From assembly GCA_947290775.1 (NCBI GenBank), contig CAMYPM010000008.1:6930-70929 (forward strand): a DNA stretch of 64,000 bases, read 5' to 3'. The stretch comes from an uncultured Bacteroidales bacterium (GTDB taxonomy: Bacteria > Bacteroidota > Bacteroidia > Bacteroidales > Porphyromonadaceae). The notes under the pieces were generated by a model that was not told where the DNA came from, searched no databases, and saw only the letters and a list, made by a program, of their open reading frames with translations. Numbering within the stretch: position 1 is the stretch's first letter; each line of letters opens with the position of its first letter. The position numbers were made by a program, and so were the translations under genes. Below, piece by piece: positions 56,987-64,000 of this stretch.

Positions 56987-57922
56987 TTACCTCACACTCA
57001 ACATACGCTTAATGGGTACGATAGCACGCTCGCGTATCTCCTCGGGCACAACAACTTCATAACGCTCATAAAGCAATGCATCTCTAAGATCTTCGAGGGT
57101 AGTCAATTTCATATACTCGCAAATATGCTCCGGCACAATGGGTATAAACTCATATCCCTCCGGATAACGTCTATACATCTCCGTAAGAATACCGCTTTCC
57201 GTGGCAATGATAAACTGTCTCTTTTTACTTTTAACAGGATAATCTAATATGAAAGAGGTTGAACCCATATGGCAACGATCACTAGAAAGAATTCTGTCAT
57301 CCGTGGATGCAACAGATTCAGGATGAATAAGCACCTCACTTTCAGGATAACGAGCCATAAAGTCCAACACAACCTCCGGAGTTATATAGCGATGTACGTA
57401 ACAATCTCCTTGCCACAATTGCATTGGTCTGTCACACTTTTGACTAATATAAGCACCAAGATTTTTATCAGGACCAAAGAGGATCTCTTTATCACGAGGT
57501 AGCTGCTCTACCACCTTAAGTGCATTACTGCTGGTTACACACCAGTCTGTTTCAGCCTTTACTTCAGCACCGGTATTAACGTAACTGACAACCAGACCAT
57601 TAGGATGATATTTTTTCCAAGTAGCAAGTCCTTGAGCAGTGACACTTTGAGCTAAAGTACAGCCGGCATGTTGCACCGGTATAAGCACCTTTTTATTCGG
57701 AGAAATAATCTTTGCTGTCTCTGCCATAAACTCAACGCCACAAAAAACTATTACGTCTGCTGTAGTCTCGGCAGCCTTTTGGGATAGTTGCAAAGAGTCT
57801 CCCAAAAAATCACATGCTTTCTGTAAATCCGGCTCTGTGTAGTAGTGAGCAAGAATTACAGCATTAAGCTTCTTTTTCAAAAACTCAATTTCTTCAAATA
57901 TTTGTTTTTTACTTTGCTCCAT
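56987..57922 (-). CDS. nadA: Quinolinate synthase
   Basis: Condenses iminoaspartate with dihydroxyacetone phosphate to quinolinate. The 311-residue protein has NAVILAHYYTEPDLQKACDFLGDS and conserved cysteines for a 4Fe-4S cluster (VIVFCGVEFMAET, WQGDCYVH, SDRCHMGST). The window's frame also reaches back to 57955 inside nadC; ATG 57922 starts a protein of the usual form. It is the last gene of nadB-nadC-nadA. Confidence 0.95.
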   Translation of the reverse strand: MEQSKKQIFEEIEFLKKKLNAVILAHYYTEPDLQKACDFLGDSLQLSQKAAETTADVIVFCGVEFMAETAKIISPNKKVLIPVQHAGCTLAQSVTAQGLATWKKYHPNGLVVSYVNTGAEVKAETDWCVTSSNALKVVEQLPRDKEILFGPDKNLGAYISQKCDRPMQLWQGDCYVHRYITPEVVLDFMARYPESEVLIHPESVASTDDRILSSDRCHMGSTSFILDYPVKSKKRQFIIATESGILTEMYRRYPEGYEFIPIVPEHICEYMKLTTLEDLRDALLYERYEVVVPEEIRERAIVPIKRMLSVR

Positions 57923-57947
57923 AATAACTATCCTTATTTCCCTATTC

Positions 57948-58790
57948 TTAATCAATGGTAAAGTTCATACTAATATCCAAAGCTTTTACAGAGTGAGTAA
58001 GTGCTCCTACACTTATATAATCTACTCCCAAGGCTGCGACCGAAGGAATTCGCTCAAGAGTCATATTACCACTTGCTTCGGTTATACATTGAGCATCAAT
58101 AAGCCGCACCGCCTCTGCCATCATCTCATTAGGCATGTTGTCAAGCATAATAATGTCAACTTGCTGCTTCAGAGCTTCGGCCACCTCATTAAGATTTGAT
58201 GTTTCCACTTCTACCTTTACGGACAAAGGAAGGGATTTGCGTACCTTTTTTACCGCCTCTGTAATGCTACCTGAAGCCTTGATATGATTATCCTTGAGCA
58301 TTACCATATCGTATAGCCCTATTCGATGATTATAAGCACCTCCTGCTCTGACAGCCATTTTATCTAAAATACGCAATCCGGGCACTGTCTTACGCGTATC
58401 TAAAATGCGACACTTAGTTCCTTTGCACGCTTCTTGGTAACGATGAGCAATGGTAGCAATACCACTCATGCGCTGCATAAAATTAAGTATAATTCGCTCT
58501 GCAGAAAGAAGAGTAATTACAGACGCTGATATAGTGGCAATTGACTCTCCTTTTCTAATAGCAGCTCCCTCTGTAAGAGAAGGTTGAAAGTATGCTGTTT
58601 CGTCAAAGTGGGAAAGTACCATACTCGCCACAGAGATCCCGGCAACGATACCATCCTCTTTCGCAGTAAGAACAGCTTGTGCGGTTTCATTCTCAGAAAA
58701 GATTAAAGAGGACGAAATATCTCCATTTTCCCCTTGATCCTCTTCTATTGCTAACTGAATAATTCTATCTATAGCCTCTCTTTCTTTCAT
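57948..58790 (-). CDS. nadC: Quinolinate phosphoribosyltransferase (decarboxylating)
   Basis: Forms nicotinate mononucleotide from quinolinate and PRPP. The 280-residue protein has the conserved RILDTRKTVPGLRILDKMAV region, HRIGLYDMVMLKDNHI, the VEVETSNLNE segment and IMLDNM. ATG 58790 is 14 nt after the nadB stop; nadA follows after 25 nt. The three genes form a complete de novo NAD branch. Confidence 0.96.
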   Translation of the reverse strand: MKEREAIDRIIQLAIEEDQGENGDISSSLIFSENETAQAVLTAKEDGIVAGISVASMVLSHFDETAYFQPSLTEGAAIRKGESIATISASVITLLSAERIILNFMQRMSGIATIAHRYQEACKGTKCRILDTRKTVPGLRILDKMAVRAGGAYNHRIGLYDMVMLKDNHIKASGSITEAVKKVRKSLPLSVKVEVETSNLNEVAEALKQQVDIIMLDNMPNEMMAEAVRLIDAQCITEASGNMTLERIPSVAALGVDYISVGALTHSVKALDISMNFTID

Positions 58791-58804
58791 ACCCTTACAA
58801 TGAC

Positions 58805-60406
58805 CTATTCGTATTGATCTAATGTCACATGCGTAATCTTATCGCCAATAATCTCTGTCCTGTATGCCTTATCTTTTGGTAGCGTTTCAGGATAATCATC
58901 TCTATAGTGCACTCCCCTACTCTCTGTACGTAGTAAAGTTGCCTTCAACATCAATTCAGCTATTGTAATTCTCCGATGAAGTACTTCTTGCGAAAACAAG
59001 GTTTCATCATCTTCACATCCTACTGATCTTCTCAACCTTTCAAGCTTTTGTAAGCCCTTTCTTAGGGAGTCTTCTGTGCGTATAATACCACAGTGCTTCA
59101 TTAGTATTTTTCCTAATTTATGCATCGCAGGCTCTTCCTTTGCTTTCTGCCAACGAAGCTCTCGCTGGGCATCAAAGGTACGCAGCTCAACATCAGGAGG
59201 AGAGGCTATGTCGCTATAATCGTGCTGTGGGTTTTCAATGATATGTTTTGCGATACGATAACCAAAGACTATGCACTCTATCAATGAATTAGATGCCAAA
59301 CGATTGGCTCCCATTACACCTGTAGAGGCTGCTTCTCCAACGGCATATAGGCCTGTTATGTTCGTCTCGCCAAATAGGTTGGTAGCGATACCGCCCACCG
59401 TATAGTGTGCCGCAGGGGCAACAGGTATTCCGGTGGCAAAGTCCAATCCCATCTTTTTGCAGTGAGCCGCTATGGTTGGGAATCGCTGCATAAGTCGCTC
59501 TCGGGATAAGTGTGCAGTGGAAAGAGTTACGTATGGAATATCTGAACGCTGTATTTCTGAGAAAATAGCTCGAGCGACCTCATCCCTCGGAGATAGCTCC
59601 GCCAACGGGTATTTGTCCTTCATAAAGCGTTCGCCCTCCTTATTCAATAAATAGGCACCTTCGCCCCGAACAGCCTCGCTAATTAGAAAAGCATTACCTG
59701 TATCGCTATACAGTGCGGTTGGATGGAATTGAATAAACTCTAAGTCCATCAATCTTGCTCCGGCAGCATGCGCCACTGCCATGCCGTCCCCTAGGGAAAA
59801 AGGTGGGTTTGTGGTAGGTATGTATAAGGCTCCACACCCTCCCGTAGCCAATACTATCGCTTTTGCATAGTAGGCTTGCTCCTTGAAAGTATGTTCATTG
59901 AGCACTTTTACCCCAAAACAATGCCCATTTCTTACTAATAGAGAAGTAACAAAGTAGTGATCTAACACCTGAATCCGCTCATTCTTCAGTACTTGTTCAA
60001 TCATGAACTGCGTAACGAGCCTTCCCGTAGCATCCCCTCCGGCATGAAGTATACGATGATGATGGTGTCCACCCTCCAACCCTAGGGCGAGATGGCCATT
60101 CTCTTCATCAAACTGCATTCCCATAGAGATGAGATCATCCACACGATGGGGAGCCTCTTCCACTAGCAGAGAGACGGCTTCCTCACGGCACAAGCCTCTC
60201 CCTGCCACAATGGTATCCTGAAAATGGTCTGCAGGTGTGTCTTCTGCATCTGTAACAGCCGCCATACCGCCTTGTGCAAAGTATGAATTACTTTCATCCA
60301 AACCCGCACGAGCCATGAGCAGGACATTCCCTTTTTGGCTTAATATATGTGCTGTGTAGAGCCCCGAGAGTCCACCACCGACCACTATGTAATCTTGCGC
60401 TTTCAT
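58805..60406 (-). CDS. nadB: L-aspartate oxidase
   Basis: FAD enzyme oxidising aspartate to iminoaspartate, the first step of de novo NAD synthesis. The 533-residue product has the Rossmann motif VGGGLSGLYTAHIL at 8-21, SYFAQGGMAAV, EGGHHHHRILHAGGDATG, and TTGCGALYIPT-like ATGGCGALYIPTTNPP. The longer frame to 60448 is rejected: the TAnnTTTG element (60415-60422) lies inside it. It heads the nad operon. Confidence 0.95.
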   Translation of the reverse strand: MKAQDYIVVGGGLSGLYTAHILSQKGNVLLMARAGLDESNSYFAQGGMAAVTDAEDTPADHFQDTIVAGRGLCREEAVSLLVEEAPHRVDDLISMGMQFDEENGHLALGLEGGHHHHRILHAGGDATGRLVTQFMIEQVLKNERIQVLDHYFVTSLLVRNGHCFGVKVLNEHTFKEQAYYAKAIVLATGGCGALYIPTTNPPFSLGDGMAVAHAAGARLMDLEFIQFHPTALYSDTGNAFLISEAVRGEGAYLLNKEGERFMKDKYPLAELSPRDEVARAIFSEIQRSDIPYVTLSTAHLSRERLMQRFPTIAAHCKKMGLDFATGIPVAPAAHYTVGGIATNLFGETNITGLYAVGEAASTGVMGANRLASNSLIECIVFGYRIAKHIIENPQHDYSDIASPPDVELRTFDAQRELRWQKAKEEPAMHKLGKILMKHCGIIRTEDSLRKGLQKLERLRRSVGCEDDETLFSQEVLHRRITIAELMLKATLLRTESRGVHYRDDYPETLPKDKAYRTEIIGDKITHVTLDQYE

Positions 60407-60414
60407 TTCCGTAA

Positions 60415-60422
60415 CAAAGGTA
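60415..60422 (-). promoter_or_regulatory. Candidate promoter -7 element for the nad operon
   Basis: On the - strand TACCTTTG ends 8 nt before the nadB ATG at 60406. Confidence 0.6.
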
Positions 60423-60482
60423 GCAAATGATATGACATGGGACCTCAACTCGTTTTATCCAAGAACTCTTGAAATGCTTTAT

Positions 60483-61655
60483 TTAACGAAGCATTTCACG
60501 ATACTTGCGATCTAAAGCAGAGCGATCCGCCTCTGTAGGCCTAAAGCCAGCCTTATCCTTCATGGAGGCAACTATTTCTTTCTCTGATTGATTTAGTGAG
60601 CGAGGTATAAATACGTTTACATTCACTAATAGATCCCCCATCATAGAGCCGTTTGAATTCACTTCGGGAAGCCCTTTATTGCGCAAACGGAGAATCTTTC
60701 CAGGCTGTGTGCCGGGCTCTATATTGATTCGCGCTCTTCCGGTAACAGTAGGTATCTCTACCTCTCCTCCCTCAATAGCTGTATTAACAGGTATAAGAAG
60801 ATTGTAGATCAAATCATTTCCGTTACGGATAAGGTTTGGGTCTTGTTCCTCATCTATTATGATGTATAAATCCCCGTTGATACCTCCTTCAGGAGATGCA
60901 TTCCCCTTTCCCTCAAGAGTCAAGTGCATCCCCTTGGCAACCCCACGAGGTACTCTGAAAGAAATTTCCTCTTCACCCTTCTCAACGCCATGGCCATGAC
61001 AATGTGCACAGGGTTTTGTGACAATAGTACCAACTCCCCCACAGGTGGGACAAGTGGTCTGAGTACGCACAGAGCCGAAGAAAGTATTCGACATCTCCGT
61101 TATGATCCCCGATCCATGACACTGGCTACATGTCTTGCGTCCATCAGCTTCTGTGGTGCAGGCTCCATGACATACGTGGCATACCACATCTTTGCGTACC
61201 TTCAAACGTTTTTCTACGCCATTCAATATTTCCTTCAGCGTAAGCTTAAGTCTAATACGCAAATCACTTCCCTTGACAATAGGTCTCTCACGTGACGAAC
61301 CGCCGAAACCGCCAAAACCACTAAAGCCACCAAAGCCACCGCCAAAGTGTCCCCCGAAGATATCTCCGAACTGACTGAAAATGTCCTCCATCGTCATTCC
61401 TTGTCCGGAAAATCCTCCTCCGGAAGCATTCATTCCGGCATGTCCGAATCTATCGTAACGTGCTCTTTTATCTTTATCACTGAGCACCGCATAAGCTTCA
61501 CTGACTTCCTTAAAACGCTCTTCAGCCTCTTTATCTCCGGGGTTTTTATCAGGATGGTACTTAATGGCCAATTTGCGATAGGCTTTTTTTAGCTCTTCAT
61601 CAGTAGCATCCCTTTTAACCCCCAGGACTTCGTAATAATCTCTCTTTTCTGCCAT
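60483..61655 (-). CDS. dnaJ: Chaperone DnaJ
   Basis: Hsp40 cochaperone that delivers substrates to DnaK and stimulates its ATPase. The 390-residue product has the J domain with HPD ([10 protein letters not shown]), a Gly/Phe-rich linker ([20 protein letters not shown]), four CxxCxG(x)G zinc motifs ([32 protein letters not shown]; the first is atypical, ending in Cys) and a C-terminal substrate domain. It follows grpE after 43 nt. DnaK is not in the window. Confidence 0.97.
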   Translation of the reverse strand: MAEKRDYYEVLGVKRDATDEELKKAYRKLAIKYHPDKNPGDKEAEERFKEVSEAYAVLSDKDKRARYDRFGHAGMNASGGGFSGQGMTMEDIFSQFGDIFGGHFGGGFGGFSGFGGFGGSSRERPIVKGSDLRIRLKLTLKEILNGVEKRLKVRKDVVCHVCHGACTTEADGRKTCSQCHGSGIITEMSNTFFGSVRTQTTCPTCGGVGTIVTKPCAHCHGHGVEKGEEEISFRVPRGVAKGMHLTLEGKGNASPEGGINGDLYIIIDEEQDPNLIRNGNDLIYNLLIPVNTAIEGGEVEIPTVTGRARINIEPGTQPGKILRLRNKGLPEVNSNGSMMGDLLVNVNVFIPRSLNQSEKEIVASMKDKAGFRPTEADRSALDRKYREMLR

Positions 61656-61698
61656 TTATTCGTTAGCTGCTCTATTACAAGCTTACATTCAGCTGATA

Positions 61699-62325
61699 TT
61701 ATTGAGTTACTACTACATCTGCATAACGCAGTACTTTGTCGTGTAGCTTGTAACCTCGTTTTGTACAGTCAATCACAGAACCGGCAGGATGCTCCTCACT
61801 AGCAGGCACCATTGCTACAGCCTGTTGCTCAGTCATATCAAATGGCTTACCAATAGGTTCCATCGGCTCTACTCCCTGTGCCTTCAGATAACCCATAAAC
61901 TTCGTGTTAATCAGCATGATACCATCCTTTACTGCCTCTATACTTTCAGAGGCATCAATGTGTTGTAGGGCACGCTCCAAATCGTCAATAATTGGAAGCA
62001 AAGCGAAAAGAGTTTTTTCTCCACCATGGAGTAATAGGTCACTCTTTTCCTTAACTGTTCGCTTTCGATAATTATCATATTCTGCAGCCAAGCGCAGATA
62101 TTTATCCTCCAATGCTTGATGCTCTTTACGAAGCGACTCTATTGCCGTCTGCAACTCCTGAATCTGATCCAATCCGGGTGCAGTTGCAGTACTCTGTTCA
62201 GAAGAGTGAGCATCTGCGTCATCCTTCTCCTGCTGCATTCCCTTCACATCATGCTCCGTGGGTTGTGCCTTTTTGTTCATAGCATCCTGACACTTCTTCT
62301 TGTTATTCGGTTTATGTTGTTCCAT
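61699..62325 (-). CDS. grpE: Nucleotide exchange factor GrpE
   Basis: Exchanges nucleotide on DnaK. The 208-residue protein has a charged disordered N-terminus, a long coiled-coil (LQTAIESLRKEHQALEDKYLRLAAEYDNYRKRT, near 55-90) and the beta-sheet head ending VLRYADVVVTQ. The start ATG 62325 is the only reasonable one. No TAnnTTTG element was clear upstream; heat-shock regulation is not evident from the sequence. Paired with dnaJ. Confidence 0.95.
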   Translation of the reverse strand: MEQHKPNNKKKCQDAMNKKAQPTEHDVKGMQQEKDDADAHSSEQSTATAPGLDQIQELQTAIESLRKEHQALEDKYLRLAAEYDNYRKRTVKEKSDLLLHGGEKTLFALLPIIDDLERALQHIDASESIEAVKDGIMLINTKFMGYLKAQGVEPMEPIGKPFDMTEQQAVAMVPASEEHPAGSVIDCTKRGYKLHDKVLRYADVVVTQ

Positions 62326-62691
62326 TATTATCTTTATTTAGTTTCTCTCTTGATTAATGCAAAAAGAGTACCAACCTTATTTTTCGGACAAAGAGTCCCT
62401 ATATTTGGTCTATTTCATTTTGGTATAAAACACTAACTTCATAGTAATCTGTCGCATATGGGCATTGTTATGTAAATGATGACTGACACCAAATACACAG
62501 ACAATGGAGATTGTACCCTACAATCGTACGGTTTTTATGTGCTAAAATAGGTACTTTTGCATTATGTGGGATGGCGTCCATAAGCAAAGCGTATTTTCAA
62601 CGAGTAGGGCTATAAGGATACAACTCAAACAGACATTCGGAAAGAAAAGAAACTTAGGCGAAGCTGCTTACAACTGCATAGGACATAATAT
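62326..62691. other. Gene-free divergent spacer with promoter for the GIY-YIG gene
   Basis: 366 nt between grpE and the GIY-YIG gene. It holds TACTTTTG (62552-62559) and a 47-codon frame starting 4 nt after it. The rest shows no ORF, repeat or hairpin I could support. Confidence 0.6.
62552..62559 (+). promoter_or_regulatory. Candidate promoter -7 element for the GIY-YIG gene
   Basis: TACTTTTG fits TAnnTTTG and, like the dnaN element, is followed by CATT. It lies 132 nt before the GIY-YIG ATG. Confidence 0.6.
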
Positions 62692-62707
62692 ATGGGGAAA
62701 ACAGTAA
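62564..62707 (+). CDS. Possible 47-residue leader peptide overlapping the GIY-YIG start
   Basis: An ATG 4 nt after the -7 element opens a 47-codon frame that stops at TAA 62705-62707, 16 nt inside the GIY-YIG gene in another phase. The predicted peptide is basic (MWDGVHKQSVF...) and I recognise no family. A frame of this length occurs by chance fairly often, so this is weak. Confidence 0.2.
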   Translation: MWDGVHKQSVFSTSRAIRIQLKQTFGKKRNLGEAAYNCIGHNIWGKQ

Positions 62708-63516
62708 CAACATACTTGGTTGATGGCGATCCAAAGGGTACCCGATACGCCTTCATCAGCAATAAGATTTGCCAAATGTTTGTGGTGCCGCGCTCCAATC
62801 TCTCCTATTTGAATGAGCAGGAGAGATTGCAGAAACCGGCCTTCTACATACTGCTTGGCGAGAATAGTGCTACAAAGCCAAAAGCATATATCGGTCAAAC
62901 CGAAAGCTTCAGAGAGCGTGTAAAGGATCACGAAACTAAAAAGTCGTTTTGGCAAAAGGCACTCGTCTTTGTGTCAAAAGATGAGGATATGACAAAAGCG
63001 GATGTGCAGTATTTGGAGTACAAAGCCATCAACAGAGCAAAAGAGGCAAACAAATACATATTGGACGACAATAAACAGACGCCCAAAGTACCTAATCTGC
63101 CCGAGCATCAAAAAGATACAGGGGATGAATTCTTTGAGGATGTGGTATTCTTGACCTCATTCATTGGGTGCAATATCTTTGAAGTTCCGCAAGTTACGGA
63201 GAAACATCTTTTCTATATGAAAGGGAAAGAGTACAACGCAAAAGGCTTCTACGGAGCGGACGGATTCACCATTCTGAAGGGAAGTATTATAGCGAAACAA
63301 GCTGCAGCTTCCTTAAAATGGAAAGAACGAGAAAGGCTGATTGAGGACTATACCACTACTGAACAGGGCGTATTGGTACTTACGTCGGACAAAACATTCT
63401 CAAGTCCCAGTGCAGCAGCGGGTTTCTGTGGCGGATTTAGCGCTAACGGCTGGATGGCTTGGAAAGATAAGGAGGGAAATACGCTGGACGTTGTGTACCG
63501 CAAGCAGTTAGAGTAA
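62692..63516 (+). CDS. GIY-YIG nuclease family protein with DUF4357 domain
   Basis: A 274-residue protein with an N-terminal GIY-YIG-type domain at about 45-125. FYILLGE and KAYIGQTESFRERVKDHE give the two motif strands and the Arg, and KADVQYLEYKAINRA the Glu-bearing helix. A C-terminal DUF4357 domain spans about 200-270 (FTILKGSIIAKQAA, then TFSSPSAAAGFCGGFSANGWMAWKDKEGNTL). Such proteins are scattered among bacteria, sometimes near restriction loci, with no settled role. It stands alone here, with its own promoter and no methyltransferase nearby, and may be an accessory gene; this is inference. Confidence 0.85.
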   Translation: MGKTVTTYLVDGDPKGTRYAFISNKICQMFVVPRSNLSYLNEQERLQKPAFYILLGENSATKPKAYIGQTESFRERVKDHETKKSFWQKALVFVSKDEDMTKADVQYLEYKAINRAKEANKYILDDNKQTPKVPNLPEHQKDTGDEFFEDVVFLTSFIGCNIFEVPQVTEKHLFYMKGKEYNAKGFYGADGFTILKGSIIAKQAAASLKWKERERLIEDYTTTEQGVLVLTSDKTFSSPSAAAGFCGGFSANGWMAWKDKEGNTLDVVYRKQLE

Positions 63517-63764
63517 TACTCCTTCTGTATTTCACACTCCCCCATTCCTTAGAATTCCAGTTCCACCACATTGCTCTATTACTAAGAAGTATAGGCTATT
63601 ACGGCTATATACGTCAACTCAATGTGTGTAATATAAGTTTTACATGCGCAGTAAATCTTATTCATGCACTGCAATAGAATTATGCTTAGGCAGCATAATG
63701 CAAAGAATCACCTTAATACATTTATCTTATAGACAAATAATAATACTTACATAAAAAATATTGT

Positions 63765-63772
63765 TATATTTG
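63765..63772 (+). promoter_or_regulatory. Candidate promoter -7 element reading out of the window
   Basis: TATATTTG matches TAnnTTTG exactly in an A+T-rich region. The transcript would pass through the 63898-63957 hairpins toward the right edge. Confidence 0.5.
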
Positions 63773-63897
63773 TTCCTAATTAGAAGTAACAAACAGCACT
63801 TTTCCATTCTTATTTATGAAAGGAAACAAATTGGAATAAGCAAAAATACAGATTGTCTTTTTTCTGTTGGGAAATAGAATTTCTCTCACAACATAAG

Positions 63898-63957
63898 GAG
63901 AGGAACGCATGGGCTCAACAATTCCTTTAGAGCCCCCTCTCTTTTCCCGAAAGGGAA
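63898..63957 (+). other. Nested stem-loops, possible structured leader RNA
   Basis: GAGAGG (63898-63903) pairs with CCTCTC (63936-63941) and encloses GGGCTC (63911-63916) paired with GAGCCC (63930-63935). A second hairpin TTCCC-GAAA-GGGAA follows at 63944-63957. An alternative pairing of CAATTCCTT (63919-63927) with AAGGGAATTG (63951-63960) competes with both, as in a switch. Confidence 0.35.
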
Positions 63958-64000
63958 TTGCATATCTCACTTGACATCAACTTTTAAAATAGTTTTTATA

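Larger units (their letters stand above)
63517..64000. other. Gene-free right edge
   Basis: 484 nt without a convincing gene. It holds an 8-bp hairpin (ATTATGCT / AGCATAAT, 63679-63699), a TATATTTG promoter element (63765-63772) and a nested hairpin region (63898-63957). A 64-codon frame on the - strand (63776-63970) has no recognisable features. The next gene lies beyond the window. Confidence 0.6.

Noticed and set aside
62692..63516. GIY-YIG gene as part of a restriction-modification or defence island
   Set aside because: No methyltransferase, helicase or other defence gene is adjacent; neighbours are grpE-dnaJ and an empty edge.
63776..63970. A 64-codon - strand frame at the right edge
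   Set aside because: It covers the hairpin region, has no recognisable family and no promoter on that strand.
1..64000. CRISPR arrays, insertion sequences, integrases, prophage or toxin-antitoxin pairs
   Set aside because: No regularly spaced repeats, transposase or integrase motifs, phage genes or paired small ORFs were found on either strand.

Overview
The window is a stretch of chromosome from a member of the Bacteroidota, most likely Porphyromonas or a close relative. The evidence is as follows. Many genes are preceded by the Bacteroidota -7 element TAnnTTTG, and Shine-Dalgarno sequences are almost absent. One secreted protein ends in a type IX secretion (T9SS) sorting domain. Several products belong to families found mainly in this phylum (DUF4293, DUF4835, DUF4827, OstA-like, large SurA-like foldases). 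The dnaN-exonuclease-coaBC-DUF4835-recN-rlmB order is also typical. No rRNA, CRISPR array, insertion sequence or prophage was seen. One tRNA (Pro, GGG) is present. The genus assignment is inference.

Layout. 1-8443 (+): end of rpoZ, a DUF4293 membrane protein, guaB, miaA, alaS, aroB, then lpdA behind its own promoter and followed by a terminator. 8791-10161 (-): a secreted leucine-rich-repeat T9SS cargo protein. 10442-16324 (+): dapB, lepB, WbqC-like protein, nitroreductase, then a zinc/cadmium-type P-ATPase with a Fur-family regulator, preceded by a palindrome that may be the operator. 16321-18385 (-): mutY and pfkA. 18831-25796 (+): dnaN, exonuclease, coaBC, DUF4835, recN, rlmB and ridA, ending at a strong bidirectional terminator. 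25958-38111 (-): a small membrane protein overlapping an OstA-like protein, a SurA-like foldase, recQ, clpX, clpP, a cyclophilin, then a selenium block (selD, DUF3343, cysteine-desulfurase-like protein, YedF-like protein) that diverges from selU/mnmH (+). 39469-40692 (-): hflX. 40906-53178 (+): ychF, maa-like acetyltransferase, ansA, an MBL hydrolase, a helix-hairpin-helix outer-membrane candidate, mntP, nrnA, a DUF4827 lipoprotein, glmM, rlmD and an FtsX-like permease. 53162-62325 (-): MATE pump, tRNA-Pro, uvrB, the nadB-nadC-nadA operon and grpE-dnaJ. 62692-63516 (+): a GIY-YIG/DUF4357 protein, followed by a gene-free edge with a promoter and a nested hairpin.

Most genes are housekeeping. 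Functional groupings are: selenophosphate synthesis with tRNA selenation (35032-39325), complete aspartate-to-nicotinate-mononucleotide synthesis (56987-60406), metal homeostasis (13842-16324 and mntP), envelope protein folding and transport (OstA-like, SurA-like, lepB), and DNA repair (mutY, recN, recQ, uvrB).

The points most worth a second look are: the compact selenium locus without selenocysteine genes in view; several genes whose TAnnTTTG element sits only 5-8 nt before the ATG, suggesting leaderless transcripts; a family of intergenic hairpins with the exact core GATCTTT-N6-AAAGATC; a 15-bp palindrome before the metal-efflux/Fur pair; a 12-bp direct repeat upstream of the MATE pump; and an IMP dehydrogenase that looks like the protozoan (Tritrichomonas) form. 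No clearly new multi-gene defence or mobile system was found.
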